A stretch of DNA of 53,573 bases from Pseudomonadales bacterium (GTDB lineage: Bacteria; Pseudomonadota; Gammaproteobacteria; Pseudomonadales; Azotimanducaceae). Shown piece by piece: positions 17,284-27,975 of the stretch. The translations under genes were made by a program, and so were the position numbers. The notes below the pieces were generated by a model that saw nothing but the letters and a program-made list of their open reading frames with translations, was not told the DNA's origin and made no database searches. Numbering within the stretch: the stretch's first letter is position 1; the number at the start of each line of letters is the position of its first letter. The stretch is from the NCBI GenBank assembly GCA_028277965.1, contig JANQFF010000414.1:1-53573 (forward strand), given 5' to 3'.

Positions 17284-18024
17284 TTACGCGCAGATTGAAC
17301 ATTGCGGATTCTTCGTCAGCCTGAGTTTTCGCCACTCCATGTATTTGCCATCAAAGTAGAGGATGTGGCCCGCGAGGGATTCGCCGGTGTTGCTCAGATG
17401 TTTGATAGCCTCGAGCGCCTGGCACGTGCCGATGATACCGACAAGGGGGGCGATCACACCGTTTTCCGAGCAGTTCAGCGCTCCGCTGTCACCGGTGGGA
17501 TAGAGGCAACGATAACAGGGCGACTCCGGATTCTTCGGGTCGAACAGGGACACCTGGCCTTCCCACCGGATCGCCGCTCCGGAGACGAGCGGCACTTCTT
17601 CTGCCCAGCACAGATCGTTGAGGATGTAGCGGGTTTCGAAGTTGTCGGTGCAGTCGAGGACAATATCAGCTTCAGCGAGCAGTTTGCGCAAGGCATCTTC
17701 GTCGAGACGTTGGGCCAGCACGTCGACAGTGATTCCCGGATTGATCTCGTAAATCGTTTTCGCTGCGGATTCCGCCTTGTTTGACCCGACGGCGGAGGTG
17801 TCGTGTGCGATCTGGCGTTGCAGGTTGGAGAGCTCCACGGTGTCGTCATCGACCAGCGTCATGTGGCCGATACCAGCCGCGCCGAGGTACAGGGCTGCCG
17901 GTGAGCCGAGCCCTCCCAGGCCTACAATCAGGACATGTGAGGCGAGCAGCTTATCCTGCCCTTCAATATCGAAGTCCGGCAGCATGATTTGACGGCTGTA
18001 ACGGAGCAGCTCCTCGTCGTTCAT
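17284..18024 (-). CDS. moeB: Molybdopterin-synthase adenylyltransferase (MoeB/ThiF/HesA family)
   Basis: A 246-residue E1-like adenylyltransferase. The start is MNDEELLRYSRQIMLPDFDI; the frame runs further upstream inside prmC but is unconserved there. The ATP-binding VLIVGLGGLGSPAALYLGAA lies at about residues 31-50, and the zinc CxxC pairs are CYRC and the C-terminal CSIC. It activates the C-terminal glycine of MoaD- or ThiS-like sulfur carriers. Which carrier it serves cannot be read from sequence. The ATGA overlap with the prmC stop and the hemA-prfA-prmC-moeB order match Pseudomonas. Confidence 0.9.
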   Translation of the reverse strand: MNDEELLRYSRQIMLPDFDIEGQDKLLASHVLIVGLGGLGSPAALYLGAAGIGHMTLVDDDTVELSNLQRQIAHDTSAVGSNKAESAAKTIYEINPGITVDVLAQRLDEDALRKLLAEADIVLDCTDNFETRYILNDLCWAEEVPLVSGAAIRWEGQVSLFDPKNPESPCYRCLYPTGDSGALNCSENGVIAPLVGIIGTCQALEAIKHLSNTGESLAGHILYFDGKYMEWRKLRLTKNPQCSICA

Positions 18025-18839
18025 TCTGTTACCCGTTGCGCTGCCCCGGATGTCACGCGGTCGAGACCAGCAAGATCCTGGTGGGTTTTGATTTCGGTCA
18101 TACCATTTTGTTTCATCATGGCTTGAACGGATCCAGCCTGATCCCAGCCATGTTCCAGGAACAGTCTGCCGCAGGCGCGCAGATGGCAAACGGCTTCCGT
18201 AACAATTGCCTGCAGATCCGACAGGCCGGCCGGTCCGCTCACGAGAGCGTGTTGCGGCTCGAACTGCAGCGCGGCGAGGTGTGAGTCCCCTTCTGCAACG
18301 TACGGCGGGTTGCTGATGATGACGTCCCAGCCGTCTGTGGGAGTTGGTATGGATGTGAGCCAGTCACTTTCGATGTACTCAATGTCGAGTCCGTGAACGC
18401 GCGTGTTCTCGCGGGCAATCTCCAGGGCTGCGGGAGAAATGTCGGTAGCGGTGATCACGAGGTCCGGGCGTTCACTTGAGAGCGCAATAGCAATCGCACC
18501 GCTACCGGTGCCGAGCTCGAGGACACGAGCAGAGGTGGGTGCATACTCAATGGCAAGTTCCACCAGCAGTTCTGTTTCCGGCCGTGGAATGAGAACGTCC
18601 GGCGTGACCTTGAGATCGATGCCCCGGAACTCCTGGTTGCCAGCGAGATATGCCCAGGGTTGGCCCTCGCGTAGCTGATGGGCAACTCGATTCAACTTTT
18701 CGACGTGCGAATCGTTTACTTCGTGGTCCGGGTGGGTAAGCAGATATGCTTTCGTAACGCTCAGAACATCCGTCAAGAGCAGCTCACGCTCTATGCGTGG
18801 AAGATCCGCGTTCGACGCCTGCCATTCGCCGATGGTCAT
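18021..18839 (-). CDS. prmC: Release factor glutamine methyltransferase
   Basis: A 272-residue PrmC/HemK enzyme that methylates the GGQ glutamine of release factors. The SAM-binding stretch VLELGTGSGAIAIALS is at about 107-121 and the catalytic NPPY at 177-180. YLAGNQEFRGIDLKVTPDVL and IPRPETELLVE are family-typical. The start is taken as ATG 18839, which overlaps the prfA stop (TGATG); a TTG codon immediately precedes it. Coupled translation with its substrate gene prfA is expected. Confidence 0.95.
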   Translation of the reverse strand: MTIGEWQASNADLPRIERELLLTDVLSVTKAYLLTHPDHEVNDSHVEKLNRVAHQLREGQPWAYLAGNQEFRGIDLKVTPDVLIPRPETELLVELAIEYAPTSARVLELGTGSGAIAIALSSERPDLVITATDISPAALEIARENTRVHGLDIEYIESDWLTSIPTPTDGWDVIISNPPYVAEGDSHLAALQFEPQHALVSGPAGLSDLQAIVTEAVCHLRACGRLFLEHGWDQAGSVQAMMKQNGMTEIKTHQDLAGLDRVTSGAAQRVTE

Positions 18840-19930
18840 CAACTGCCCATGTCCTTGAGGAGATCAGCCTGGTGTTCCTGTATCAGCGGCTCGACGACTG
18901 CGTCGAGATCGCCTTCGATGACCTCATCGAGTTTGTAGAGCGTGAGGTTGATGCGATGGTCGGTCACACGTCCCTGGGGGAAGTTGTAGGTTCTTATGCG
19001 CTCGGACCGGTCTCCCGAACCGACAAGCTGGCGCCGGTTCTCGGCCTGCTCCGTTTCCTGGGCCGTACGCGCTGCATCGAGGAGTTTAGCCTGCAGCAGT
19101 GACATAGCCCGGGCCCGGTTTTTGTGCTGGGAGCGTTCGTCCTGGCACTCAACAACAGTGCCTGTTGGAAGGTGGGTCAGGCGGATCGCTGAATCGGTCT
19201 TGTTGACGTGCTGCCCACCGGCCCCGGATGCTCTGAATGTGTCCTCACGGATATCCTTCTTGTCGATGTCTATCGAATCAATCTCATCGACCTCCGGCAT
19301 GATGGCGACCGTACATGCAGACGTGTGGATACGACCCTGGGATTCGGTTTCAGGGACTCGCTGTACACGGTGTGCGCCTGATTCGAACTTGAGCTGGGAA
19401 TAGACATCTTTGCCGATAATTCGGGTGATGACTTCCTTGAAGCCGCCGTGTTCTCCAGGACGTTCGTTCATGACCTCCACGTTCCAGCCTTTGGACTCCG
19501 CGTATTTGTTGTACATACGCAGGAGGTCGCCGGAGAAAATGGCTGCCTCGTCACCTCCTGTGCCCGCCCGGATTTCCAGGTAGACATTCGAGTGGTCGTT
19601 GGGGTCTTTCGGTAGCAGAAGCAGTTGCAGCTCGGCTGTCAGCGATTCTATTTCTTCCTGGGTTTGACGAACGTCTTCCTCGGCGAGTTCACGCATCTCC
19701 GCGTCGTCTTCTTCTTCAAGCAGTGTCTGGCTGTCAGCAAGGTTGGCATCGAGCTTCTCGAGGGAGCGATAACAGTTGATGATTGGTTCCAGCTCCGCGT
19801 ATTCCTTGGACAGGGCTGTGAACCGGTCACGGTCCGACATGACTTCCGGGTCCGAGAGCAGGCCGGCCACCTCATCGAAGCGGTCGTTCAACCCTGCCAG
19901 TTTGACAGTCATGGATTGCGACAACGCCAT
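18839..19930 (-). CDS. prfA: Peptide chain release factor 1
   Basis: A 363-residue class I release factor. The GGQ peptidyl-hydrolysis motif is at 238-240 ([15 protein letters not shown]). The stop-codon-recognition PxT motif is PET at 193-195 ([14 protein letters not shown]), which marks RF1 (UAA/UAG) rather than RF2. Family motifs [14 protein letters not shown] and [12 protein letters not shown] are present. Only two bases separate it from the hemA stop, so hemA-prfA-prmC-moeB read as one operon. Confidence 0.97.
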   Translation of the reverse strand: MALSQSMTVKLAGLNDRFDEVAGLLSDPEVMSDRDRFTALSKEYAELEPIINCYRSLEKLDANLADSQTLLEEEDDAEMRELAEEDVRQTQEEIESLTAELQLLLLPKDPNDHSNVYLEIRAGTGGDEAAIFSGDLLRMYNKYAESKGWNVEVMNERPGEHGGFKEVITRIIGKDVYSQLKFESGAHRVQRVPETESQGRIHTSACTVAIMPEVDEIDSIDIDKKDIREDTFRASGAGGQHVNKTDSAIRLTHLPTGTVVECQDERSQHKNRARAMSLLQAKLLDAARTAQETEQAENRRQLVGSGDRSERIRTYNFPQGRVTDHRINLTLYKLDEVIEGDLDAVVEPLIQEHQADLLKDMGS

Positions 19931-19932
19931 GA

Positions 19933-21213
19933 TCAGGAGTCTTCAGCTGGGGACGATGTGTCGTCCAATTGGTACAGAGTTCGCAGGTACTCGAGTAGGT
20001 CGGTCCTGCCCTGGGCGCTCGCCTCGCGCAGTGCAACCGTCGGTGCGTGGAGAAGTTTGTTTGTGAGGTTGTTGCCGAAGCGCTCGAGCACGTCCGCTGC
20101 ATCAGCGCCTTTTTCGAGGTCCCTGAGCGCTTTGCCAAGTTCTTCGCGGTGCAAAGCCTGGGCCTGATCGCGGAAGTCCCGGACGAGTTTCTGATCCTTC
20201 TTCACTCGACGCTCTCGGAGATAGAGTTGTGAACCTTGTTGCACATAGCGTTCGGCGTCTTCAGCGGCTTTCCGTCGTTGCTGGACGTTACCTTCGATGA
20301 TCTCCGTGAGATCGTCAATGGAGTACAGGAAGACGTCAGGCAGGTCCCCCACCTCTGGTTCGATATCCCGCGGGACGGCGATGTCGACCATGAACATCGG
20401 ACGGCGCCTACGTAGGCGGATGGCAGCCTCGACCGCACCCTTCCCGACGACAGGCAGCGAGCTGCCCGTCGATGAGATGACGACATCAAAGTCCGCAAGA
20501 TTCTCTGCAACGTCAGTCAGCTGCATGGCATGGCCACCGTGTTTGCTTGCGAGGATCTCCGCGTTGACCAGGGTGCGATTGGCAATCGCCAGCCGGCCGA
20601 TTTTCTGACTACTGAGGTGGTCCGCGACAAGGCTGATCATCTCTCCCGCGCCGAGCAACAGCGCAGACTTGGATTTGAGATCGGTGAATATCTGCTGAGC
20701 GAGAGAGACCGCAGCGTAAGCAACAGAGATCGGATTACGGCCTATTTCAGTGTGTGTGCGCACTTCCTTCGCCGTGCGCAACGATATCTGAGAGAGCAGG
20801 TTCAGTTCCGGTCCAAGCGTTCCCGCCCCCCTGGCAACTTCGTAGGCGGTCTTGACCTGGCCCATGATCTGGGGCTCGCCGAGCACCTGTGAGTCGAGCC
20901 CCGCTGCCACGCGCATGAGATGGCGCGCGGCGTTCTGATCCCAGTGCAGGTAAGTGGTGTCTTCCAGTTCGCTGTAGTTTACAGGTCGATAGCGGGTCAA
21001 CCAGTGAGCGAGGTCCGGTTCTGCCTCGGGCTCCAGGGCGCAATACAGCTCGGTCCGGTTGCAGGTAGAGATGATGGCGGCTTCCGAGACCCCTTCCACG
21101 TCGCGCTTAACCTGATAGAGCGCGTCAGCGACGATGTCTTCCGGCAAGGCAATACGCTCCCTGAGCTCTATGGAAGCCGTGCGATAGTTAAGACCGTATG
21201 CCAATATGCTCAT
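19933..21213 (-). CDS. hemA: Glutamyl-tRNA reductase
   Basis: A 426-residue enzyme that reduces Glu-tRNA to glutamate-1-semialdehyde, the first step of the C5 haem pathway. Motifs: [13 protein letters not shown] near the N-terminus, [12 protein letters not shown] with the nucleophilic cysteine near residue 50, [17 protein letters not shown], and the NADPH-binding [16 protein letters not shown]-terminal dimerisation helix region follows. It is divergent from lolB with only about 29 bases between start codons, as in other gammaproteobacteria. Confidence 0.96.
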   Translation of the reverse strand: MSILAYGLNYRTASIELRERIALPEDIVADALYQVKRDVEGVSEAAIISTCNRTELYCALEPEAEPDLAHWLTRYRPVNYSELEDTTYLHWDQNAARHLMRVAAGLDSQVLGEPQIMGQVKTAYEVARGAGTLGPELNLLSQISLRTAKEVRTHTEIGRNPISVAYAAVSLAQQIFTDLKSKSALLLGAGEMISLVADHLSSQKIGRLAIANRTLVNAEILASKHGGHAMQLTDVAENLADFDVVISSTGSSLPVVGKGAVEAAIRLRRRRPMFMVDIAVPRDIEPEVGDLPDVFLYSIDDLTEIIEGNVQQRRKAAEDAERYVQQGSQLYLRERRVKKDQKLVRDFRDQAQALHREELGKALRDLEKGADAADVLERFGNNLTNKLLHAPTVALREASAQGRTDLLEYLRTLYQLDDTSSPAEDS

Positions 21214-21242
21214 CGTTTACGATGCGATCCGGAAAGGGACCA

Positions 21243-21803
21243 ATGATATCAGATTGGCGATCCCGGGCGTGCGCTAAGTCCCTCATTTGCTTGGTTATTT
21301 TGCAGGTTGGGTGTTCAACGGTGCCGCCACGGCTGCAGGAGGCCACTTTCAGCGTGACTGGCAAACTGAGCGTGCGCGACACAGAAGGCAATCACTCTGC
21401 ACGCTTCAGGTGGGCACAGGCAGGAGAGCACTACGAAATAGACGTCTGGGGTGTCCTTGGCCAGGGGCGCGTCAGACTGAGCGGCGAGCAGAACTTCATG
21501 GCCATTTCACGGGGAGATGAAACGCTCGCACAGGGCACCCCAGAAGATGTGATGTACGGACAACTCGGGTGGAGCCTGCCGGTTGAAGTGTTACGGATGT
21601 GGTTGATGGGAAACCCTCACCACCGCTTCGACGTCGCCAATTTGTCTATGGGACCTGAGGGTTATTTCACTGCCTTTAGCCAGGCGGGATGGCAGGTCGA
21701 GTTGAGTCGTCACGGCGCGTTTGCAGATCCTTCGATACCAAAGCGAATTGTGGCCGAAAATGAGGCTTACCGGATTGTTGTTGCGTTGAGCGAGGTCGAG
21801 TAA
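21243..21803 (+). CDS. lolB: Outer-membrane lipoprotein receptor LolB
   Basis: A 186-residue lipoprotein that accepts lipoproteins from LolA and inserts them in the outer membrane. The start at ATG 21243 gives a short basic n-region, a hydrophobic core and the cleavage site LQVGC (Cys24). The -3 residue is Gln, which is unusual for a lipobox. Family features are FSVTGKLSVRD, ARFRWAQ, YEIDVWGVLGQGRVRL and LPVEVLRMWLMGNP. In many relatives ispE follows directly; here a REP arm and tRNA-Gln follow instead. Confidence 0.9.
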   Translation: MISDWRSRACAKSLICLVILQVGCSTVPPRLQEATFSVTGKLSVRDTEGNHSARFRWAQAGEHYEIDVWGVLGQGRVRLSGEQNFMAISRGDETLAQGTPEDVMYGQLGWSLPVEVLRMWLMGNPHHRFDVANLSMGPEGYFTAFSQAGWQVELSRHGAFADPSIPKRIVAENEAYRIVVALSEVE

Positions 21804-21816
21804 ACAACCTGTCTAC

Positions 21817-21844
21817 CTCTGTAGGAGCGGCTTCAGCCGCGATT
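21817..21844. repeat. REP-like arm
   Basis: A complete arm (CTCTGTAGGAGCGGCTTCAG then CCGCGATT) lying 13 bases after the lolB stop and about 100 bases before tRNA-Gln. Confidence 0.88.
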
Positions 21845-21948
21845 CCAACTCATTGATTTCTAACTGTCTTTCCGTTTGACACTCAGGGGTCGGTTCCGGA
21901 CAATAGCGCGCCTTTCAAAGAGCCGGAAATACGGTTCGAACTACAAAT

Positions 21949-22023
21949 TGGGGTGTCGCCAAGCGGTAAGGCACCGGGTTTTGATCCCGGCATGCGCAGG
22001 TTCGAATCCTGCCACCCCAGCCA
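21949..22023 (+). tRNA. tRNA-Gln (anticodon UUG)
   Basis: A complete cloverleaf: acceptor TGGGGTG (21949-21955) pairs with CACCCCA (22013-22019), the discriminator is G22020 and CCA is encoded at 22021-22023. The anticodon arm is CCGGG - TTTTGAT - CCCGG with anticodon TTG at 21981-21983, and the T arm contains GTTCGAATC. A U-G-type acceptor start is typical of tRNA-Gln. The position just before prs is conserved in gammaproteobacteria. Confidence 0.97.
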
Positions 22024-22057
22024 TCTATTTATCTAGGACCTTCAAGGGGAAGGAATT

Positions 22058-23002
22058 TTGGCGAATTTGATGCTGTTTTCGGGGGGTGCAAACAGGGCAC
22101 TCGCCGAACGCGTTGCAGATGAACTGCGGGTCGGTCTTGGCCGTGCGGACGTTGGACGATTCAGTGACGGTGAAGTCATGGTCGAGATCCACGAAAACGT
22201 CCGTGGTCAGGATGTCTTCCTTCTGCAGTCGACATGCGCGCCGACGAACGACAGCATCATGGAACTCCTCATCATGGCTGATGCGATCCACAGGGCGTCA
22301 GCCATGCGGATTACCGCGGTTATTCCTTACTACGGATATGCACGGCAGGATCGCCGACCAAGGTCAGCCCGGGTACCGATCAGTGCAAAAGTAGTCGCGG
22401 ACATGATCGGCGCGGTCGGTGTGGATCGCATTCTCACTGTCGATCTGCATGCGGACCAGATTCAGGGGTTTTTCAACATCGCAGTCGACAACGTGTACGG
22501 ATCACCTGTTCTCGTCGATCACATTCACACCAAGAACTATGTCAATCCGATTGTCGTTTCGCCGGATGTGGGTGGTGTAGTCAGAGCACGCGCGATAGCG
22601 AAACAGATCAACGATCTCGATCTCGCCATCATCGACAAACGCCGGCCCCAGGCGAACGAAACCAAAGTGATGAACGTCATCGGTAACGTCGAGGGTAAGA
22701 CGTGCATCCTGGTAGACGACATCGTGGATACCGCGGGAACGTTGTGTACCGCCGCGTCCGCCCTCAAAGAAGAGGGTGCGATCCAGGTGGTCTCTTACGT
22801 CACCCATCCGGTGTTTTCGGGTCCGGCGATAGAACGGATAGCCGCGTCAGAACTCGATGAAATTGTTGTAACGGATACGATACCTTTGAGCGAAGAAGCC
22901 AGGGGTTGTGAGAAAATCACGCAGCTCAGCCTGGACCGTCTGCTGGCGGAATCCATACGGCGCGTGAGCAACGAAGAATCCATCAGCGCGATGTTCCGTT
23001 AG
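22058..23002 (+). CDS. prs: Ribose-phosphate pyrophosphokinase
   Basis: A 314-residue PRPP synthetase supplying PRPP for nucleotides, histidine, tryptophan and NAD. Motifs: [12 protein letters not shown], the ATP-binding [41 protein letters not shown] and the PRPP loop [14 protein letters not shown]. It starts at TTG 22058 with a purine-rich AAGGGGAAGGA upstream. It may share a transcript with tRNA-Gln, whose 3' end is 34 bases upstream. Confidence 0.97.
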   Translation: MANLMLFSGGANRALAERVADELRVGLGRADVGRFSDGEVMVEIHENVRGQDVFLLQSTCAPTNDSIMELLIMADAIHRASAMRITAVIPYYGYARQDRRPRSARVPISAKVVADMIGAVGVDRILTVDLHADQIQGFFNIAVDNVYGSPVLVDHIHTKNYVNPIVVSPDVGGVVRARAIAKQINDLDLAIIDKRRPQANETKVMNVIGNVEGKTCILVDDIVDTAGTLCTAASALKEEGAIQVVSYVTHPVFSGPAIERIAASELDEIVVTDTIPLSEEARGCEKITQLSLDRLLAESIRRVSNEESISAMFR

Positions 23003-23082
23003 GGCTATCGCGTTTTTGGTTGTAGTTGTCCGCTGGTTGGTCGCAGACCATCGGGCATAAAGACAAAACTTAGGAGAAATCT

Positions 23083-23784
23083 ATGTCAGACAACATAAAA
23101 CTGACTGCCGACCTCCGCTCAGACGTGGGGAAAGGTGCGAGCCGCCGCCTGCGTCGACAGGGCGAGAAGATACCGGCAATTATTTACGGTGCGGACGCTG
23201 AGACGCAGACGCTGACCCTGGGGGTTAACGAGCTTACCAAGGCGATGGAACAGGAAGCGTTCTATTCGCAGATCCTCGATGTGGTTGTCGAAGGGACAGC
23301 ACAGCAGGCGGTGGTGAGAGACCTGCAGCGTAATCCTGGCAACGGACGCGTTCTGCACATCGACTTTCAGCGCATCAGCGCGGATCGCGAGATGCATGTG
23401 AACGTCCCGCTGCATTTCATCAACGAGGAAAACTGTGTTGGGGTGAAAATCGGTGGCGGTGCCATTGCCCACAACCTCACGGACGTTGAGGTCAGCTGTC
23501 TCCCGGCGGACCTCCCGGAGTTCATCGAAGTGGACATGGAACACGTCGATATCGGTTCTTCGCTGCACCTCAGCGATCTTGTTCTCCCCGAAGGCGTCAC
23601 CATTGTGGCACTGACGTACGGTGAAGATCGTGACATCCCGGTCGTCAGCGTAGCGGCCAGACGAGTCGTTGAAGAGGAAGAAGAAGTCGTTGTCGATGAA
23701 GCCGTTGAAGGTGAAGTCGAAGAAGGTGATGAAGCTGCTGCCGAGGAAGGTTCTTCCGAAGAAGGTGGCGACGACGAGGAATAA
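23083..23784 (+). CDS. rplY: 50S ribosomal protein L25/CTC type, with acidic tail
   Basis: A 233-residue CTC-type L25, a 5S rRNA-binding protein. The N-terminal L25 domain contains RLRRQGEKIPAIIYGA and HIDFQRI. The longer beta domain that follows is the TL5/CTC form rather than the short E. coli form. The C-terminal 45 or so residues are almost entirely Glu, Val, Asp, Gly and Ala, echoing the acidic tail of L17 in this same window. The prs-rplY-pth-ychF order is conserved. Confidence 0.95.
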   Translation: MSDNIKLTADLRSDVGKGASRRLRRQGEKIPAIIYGADAETQTLTLGVNELTKAMEQEAFYSQILDVVVEGTAQQAVVRDLQRNPGNGRVLHIDFQRISADREMHVNVPLHFINEENCVGVKIGGGAIAHNLTDVEVSCLPADLPEFIEVDMEHVDIGSSLHLSDLVLPEGVTIVALTYGEDRDIPVVSVAARRVVEEEEEVVVDEAVEGEVEEGDEAAAEEGSSEEGGDDEE

Positions 23785-23808
23785 CCTCTCCTTTAGCGAG
23801 GTAAGGAA

Positions 23809-24417
23809 ATGAGTCACTTACGGCTCATTGTTGGTCTCGGCAATCCAGGCAAGGCGTATGCAGACACCCGGCACAATGTTGGTGCCGGGTGGGTACGTCG
23901 CCTGGCGTCCCGCTATGGAATAGAGCTGAAGCTCGATACGAAGTTCAAAGGTGAGATCGGGCGGGGTTTGATCGACGGTGCAGACGTACGGCTTCTGATA
24001 CCCGCGACGTATATGAACAACAGCGGCGAGTCCGTCGGTCTGCTTGTCAGTTTCTACAAAATACCGCTCGAGGAAGTGCTTGTCGCCTACGATGAGCTGG
24101 CGTTCGACATCGGTGTTGTGAAACTGAAGCAAGGTGGGGGTGATGCGGGCCACAACGGCATCAAGAGTGTGCGTGCGGGTTGCGGTAATCGCGGGGAATT
24201 TGTCCGGCTGCGTATCGGGGTCGGGCATCCGGGTGATAAATCGTTGGTGACAGGCTATCTCACGAGACAGACGATGCCTTCCGCGGAGCGAGCGGCGGTC
24301 GAGGCGGCGACAGACCTGGATGATGCGCTGATGGCGGACGTTGTGCACCTGCGATGGCAGGACGCGATGAATGTTCTTCATGCTGTTGATTCTCCCGGGC
24401 CAGATGAGGAAACGTAG
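23809..24417 (+). CDS. pth: Peptidyl-tRNA hydrolase
   Basis: A 202-residue Pth1 enzyme that releases tRNA from dropped-off peptidyl-tRNA. [20 protein letters not shown] contains the catalytic-histidine region, and [14 protein letters not shown] and [13 protein letters not shown] are diagnostic. The C-terminal lid region follows. It starts 24 bases after rplY, and ychF begins two bases after its stop. Confidence 0.96.
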   Translation: MSHLRLIVGLGNPGKAYADTRHNVGAGWVRRLASRYGIELKLDTKFKGEIGRGLIDGADVRLLIPATYMNNSGESVGLLVSFYKIPLEEVLVAYDELAFDIGVVKLKQGGGDAGHNGIKSVRAGCGNRGEFVRLRIGVGHPGDKSLVTGYLTRQTMPSAERAAVEAATDLDDALMADVVHLRWQDAMNVLHAVDSPGPDEET

Positions 24418-24419
24418 AT

Positions 24420-25511
24420 ATGGGATTTAACTGCGGCATTGTGGGCCTGCCGAATGTCGGCAAGTCGACGCTTTTCAATGCGCTGACGAAGGCAGGTATC
24501 GATGCGGAGAACTTCCCGTTCTGCACAATCGATCCGAATACCGGGGTTGTACCTATACCTGACCCCCGCCTGGCGGCGCTCGCGAAACTCGTGAACCCTG
24601 AAAAGGTAATCCCCGCCACGATGGAGTTTGTGGATATTGCGGGCCTGGTTGCGGGTGCGTCGAAGGGTGAAGGTCTCGGGAATCAGTTTCTGGCACATAT
24701 CCGGGAGACACATGCGATCGCCCACGTGGTGCGTTGTTTTGAGGACGAGAATGTCGTCCATGTGTCAGGTCGTGTCTCACCCCGGGACGACATTGAGATC
24801 ATCGATACAGAGCTGGCCCTGGCCGATCTCGAAACCCTCGAGCGAGTTTACGATCGAACGCGCCGTACCGCCGGTTCTGGCGACAAAGACGCCCGTGCGC
24901 TCCTGGCGATTCTCGACAAGGTCAAAGTCAAGCTCGAGGCAGGTGAGCCCGTTCGTGCCGCAGAGCTCACCAAAGAGGAAAAGGTGTCAATTCGCGAGTT
25001 CCACTTCATCACGGCTAAGCCCGTTCTGTTTATAGCTAACGTCTCCGAAGACGGCCTCGACGATAACCCGCTTGTCGATGAAGTCCGCCAGATAGCGGAA
25101 GAGCAGGGTGCCGAAGTTGTTGTGGTCAGCAACCAGATTGAAGCGGAGGTAGCTGAGCTGGACGACGAGGCCCGGGATGAATTCCTGGAATCCCTCGGTA
25201 TAGAGGAACCCGGCCTGAACCGGGTCATCCGGGCAGGTTACAAGCTTCTCGGGTTACAGCAGTACTTCACAGCTGGCCCCAAAGAAGTGCGCTCCTGGAC
25301 AATCCCGGTGGGTGCCAAAGCACCCCAGGCGGCCGGTGTCATCCACACTGACTTCGAAAAAGGATTCATACGGGCGGAGGTCATCAGCTTTGATGACTTT
25401 GTCGAGTTTGGTGGTGAGCAGGGCGCCAAAGATGCCGGCCGCTGGCGGCTGGAGGGTAAAGACTACGAAGTGGCCGACGGGGATGTCGTCCACTTCCGCT
25501 TTAATGTTTAA
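24420..25511 (+). CDS. ychF: Redox-regulated ATPase YchF (Obg-like, OLA1)
   Basis: A 363-residue P-loop protein of the Obg family that prefers ATP. The G1 loop [14 protein letters not shown] is followed by the [10 protein letters not shown] motif and G3 [17 protein letters not shown]. The C-terminal TGS domain ends with [16 protein letters not shown]. YchF associates with ribosomes and is linked to stress responses. The pth-ychF pairing is very conserved. Confidence 0.96.
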   Translation: MGFNCGIVGLPNVGKSTLFNALTKAGIDAENFPFCTIDPNTGVVPIPDPRLAALAKLVNPEKVIPATMEFVDIAGLVAGASKGEGLGNQFLAHIRETHAIAHVVRCFEDENVVHVSGRVSPRDDIEIIDTELALADLETLERVYDRTRRTAGSGDKDARALLAILDKVKVKLEAGEPVRAAELTKEEKVSIREFHFITAKPVLFIANVSEDGLDDNPLVDEVRQIAEEQGAEVVVVSNQIEAEVAELDDEARDEFLESLGIEEPGLNRVIRAGYKLLGLQQYFTAGPKEVRSWTIPVGAKAPQAAGVIHTDFEKGFIRAEVISFDDFVEFGGEQGAKDAGRWRLEGKDYEVADGDVVHFRFNV

Positions 25512-25523
25512 TCGCGGCTAATG

Positions 25524-25543
25524 GCGTGACGCCTGCGTCACGC
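25524..25543. repeat. Perfect inverted repeat after ychF
   Basis: GCGTGACGC and GCGTCACGC (9 bp) flank a two-base centre. A fragment of the REP family (AATCGCGGCT) immediately precedes it, overlapping the ychF stop. No T-run follows. The 220-base gap between ychF and the elongation-factor gene otherwise holds only the REP pair at 25653-25724, and I see no gene in it. Confidence 0.6.
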
Positions 25544-25652
25544 GGGTTCGCAGCGAAGTGCCTACCGGCGATTCGCGTTGATGCGGACCCCGTGGCCAGT
25601 TCAATCAGGAGACAATCCGGCAGGGATGCCGAGAGAGTAATCCAAGAGAACC

Positions 25653-25724
25653 AATCGCGGCTAAAGCCGCTCCTACAAAGGTAGACAGGTAGTTCACTCT
25701 GTAGGAGCGGCTTTAGCCGCGATT
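25653..25724. repeat. REP-like inverted pair
   Basis: Two full arms, 25653-25680 and about 25697-25724, face each other between the converging ends of ychF and the EF-G2 gene. The right arm ends seven bases before the EF-G2 stop codon. Confidence 0.9.
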
Positions 25725-25731
25725 GTCTTTT

Positions 25732-27816
25732 TTACGCGTTCGCCTTCCGCTCTTTCACTTCCGCTATCACCGCTTCCGCCACATTTGCCGGGCACGCTGC
25801 GTAGTGTGAAAACTCCATCGAGAACTGGCCGCGTCCTGAGGTCATTGTTCGGAGGTCACCGATATAGCCGAACATCTCTCCGAGGGGGCAATCAGCTTTC
25901 ACACGGACACCAGTGGCGCCCGCTTCCTGGGACTTGATCATCCCGCGACGGCGGTTGAGGTCACCGATGACATCCCCCACATGATCGTCTGGCGTAAAGA
26001 CATCCACCTTCATAACCGGCTCCAGAAGCTGGGGAGCAGCTTTCGGGACGGTCTGACGGTAGGCGGCTTTGGCGGCCAGCTCGTAGGCGATGGCGGATGA
26101 GTCCACGGGATGATAGCCGCCGTCAGTCAGGGTGACTTTCACATCGAGGAGCGGGTAACCCGCGAGAGTGCCTTCTTCCATCGACACGCCAAATGCTTTC
26201 TGAACGGCTGGCCAGAATTCCCGCGGCACGTTACCGCCGGTGACGACAGATTCGAATTCGTAACCGCTGCCAACTTCGCCCGGTTCGATGATGTAATCGA
26301 TTTTAGCGAACTGGCCTGCACCACCCGTCTGCTTTTTGTGGGTGTACGTGTCTTCCACACGCTGGGTGATGGTCTCACGGTATGCGACCTGGGGTCGGCC
26401 CACGTCAACGTCGATGCCATGGGTGCGTTTCAGGATGTCGACCTTGATGTCGAGATGCAGTTCACCCATGCCTTTCATGATGGTCTCACCGCTTTCCTCA
26501 TCTGTTTCGATGTAGAACGACGGGTCTTCCTGAACCATCTTCGACAACGCGATACCCATCTTCTCAGCACCGGCTTTATCTTTGGGGGCGATTGCAACCG
26601 AGATCACCGGGTCGGGGAATACCATCGGTTCGAGCGTGGCTGGATTGTTTGGATCACACAGGGTGTGGCCGGTCTTGGTATTTTTCATGCCTAGCAGCGC
26701 CACAATATCGCCCGCCTGGGCTGAGTCCAGCTCCTCCCGCGAGTCAGCGTGCATCTCCACAATACGACCGATCCGTTCTGTCTTCCCGGTGAAGGTATTC
26801 AGAACGTTATCCCCTTTGTTCAGGGTGCCCGAGTAGATACGCGTAAAAGTGAGTGCGCCATAGCGATCGTCCATGATTTTGAATGCCAGGGCACGCAGAG
26901 GTCCATCCGGATCCACTTCAGCCTTTTCGCCAGTTTCGTTGCCCTCGAGGTCAACCTCGGGCTGAGGCTCCACTTCAATTGGATTGGGCAGGTAGTCGAC
27001 CACCGCGTTCAGAACGTTCTGTACACCTTTGTTTTTGAACGCGGAACCACAGAACGTCGGGAAAAAGTCGAGGTTGATGGTGCCTTTACGGATGCAGCGC
27101 TTGAGATCTTCGATAGACGGCTCTTCACCCTCGAGGTAAGCCTCCATCAGGTCGTCGTCCTGTTCCACCGCTGTTTCGATCAGCGCCTCACGGTATTCTT
27201 CCAGGCGATCAGCCAGCTCTGCCGGTACCTCTTCGATTGTGAAGTTTTCTGGATTGCCGCTGTCGTCCCAGATAAACGCTTCTTTTGTCAGGACGTCCAC
27301 GACCCCTTTGAAGTCGTCCTCGATCCCGATCGGCAACGTCATGACGAGCGGCGTTGCGCCCAGCACGTCTTTGATCTGGTCGACCACACGGTAGAAGTCT
27401 GCGCCCAGACGATCGAGTTTGTTGACAAAAATGATGCGGGCAACGCCGGAATCGTTGGCGTAGCGCCAGTTGGTTTCAGACTGAGGCTCAACGCCGCCGG
27501 AGCCGCAGAAAACACCAACGCCCCCGTCGAGGACTTTGAGGGAACGGTAGACCTCGATGGTGAAATCGACGTGCCCGGGCGTGTCGATGATGTTCAACCG
27601 GTGATCCGCCCATTCACAGGATGTAGCTGCGGATTGAATCGTGATTCCGCGCTCCTGTTCCTGTTCCATGAAGTCAGTTGTTGCGTCGCCATCGTGAACT
27701 TCACCGATTTTGTGGATCTTGCCGGTGAGTTTCAGAATTCGTTCAGTGGTGGTGGTTTTGCCCGCGTCCACGTGGGCAAAAATACCGATATTTCGATAGC
27801 GCGTTAAATCCTTCAT
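25732..27816 (-). CDS. fusA2: Elongation factor G, EF-G2-type paralogue
   Basis: A 694-residue translational GTPase. The start is taken at [20 protein letters not shown]; the frame is open upstream but unconserved. The P-loop AHVDAGKTT is at about 14-22. DTPGHVDF (G3) and NKLD (G4) follow, then domains II-V. The sequence ([36 protein letters not shown]) recalls the second EF-G copy of vibrios and pseudomonads rather than the str-operon copy. No rpsL, rpsG or tuf is adjacent. Such paralogues can differ in translocation or recycling activity, and the exact role here is unknown. Confidence 0.88.
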   Translation of the reverse strand: MKDLTRYRNIGIFAHVDAGKTTTTERILKLTGKIHKIGEVHDGDATTDFMEQEQERGITIQSAATSCEWADHRLNIIDTPGHVDFTIEVYRSLKVLDGGVGVFCGSGGVEPQSETNWRYANDSGVARIIFVNKLDRLGADFYRVVDQIKDVLGATPLVMTLPIGIEDDFKGVVDVLTKEAFIWDDSGNPENFTIEEVPAELADRLEEYREALIETAVEQDDDLMEAYLEGEEPSIEDLKRCIRKGTINLDFFPTFCGSAFKNKGVQNVLNAVVDYLPNPIEVEPQPEVDLEGNETGEKAEVDPDGPLRALAFKIMDDRYGALTFTRIYSGTLNKGDNVLNTFTGKTERIGRIVEMHADSREELDSAQAGDIVALLGMKNTKTGHTLCDPNNPATLEPMVFPDPVISVAIAPKDKAGAEKMGIALSKMVQEDPSFYIETDEESGETIMKGMGELHLDIKVDILKRTHGIDVDVGRPQVAYRETITQRVEDTYTHKKQTGGAGQFAKIDYIIEPGEVGSGYEFESVVTGGNVPREFWPAVQKAFGVSMEEGTLAGYPLLDVKVTLTDGGYHPVDSSAIAYELAAKAAYRQTVPKAAPQLLEPVMKVDVFTPDDHVGDVIGDLNRRRGMIKSQEAGATGVRVKADCPLGEMFGYIGDLRTMTSGRGQFSMEFSHYAACPANVAEAVIAEVKERKANA

Positions 27817-27975
27817 GTCATTTCTCAAAAAAGCAAATGGTTTGGGGTATCCTAATTCGTAACCTTTTGATTTTAAAAGGAAAAATATGGGCACCCATTT
27901 CTGGAGGCCGTACCTTACCACCGAACGAAAAAAAGCTCACGCGAAATTGTGGTGTCAGTAGGTCGGAAGCCCGGT

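Noticed and set aside
26749-27807. Long plus-strand open frame opposite the EF-G2 gene (352 codons)
   Set aside because: Antisense shadow of a highly conserved gene, with no start signals of its own.
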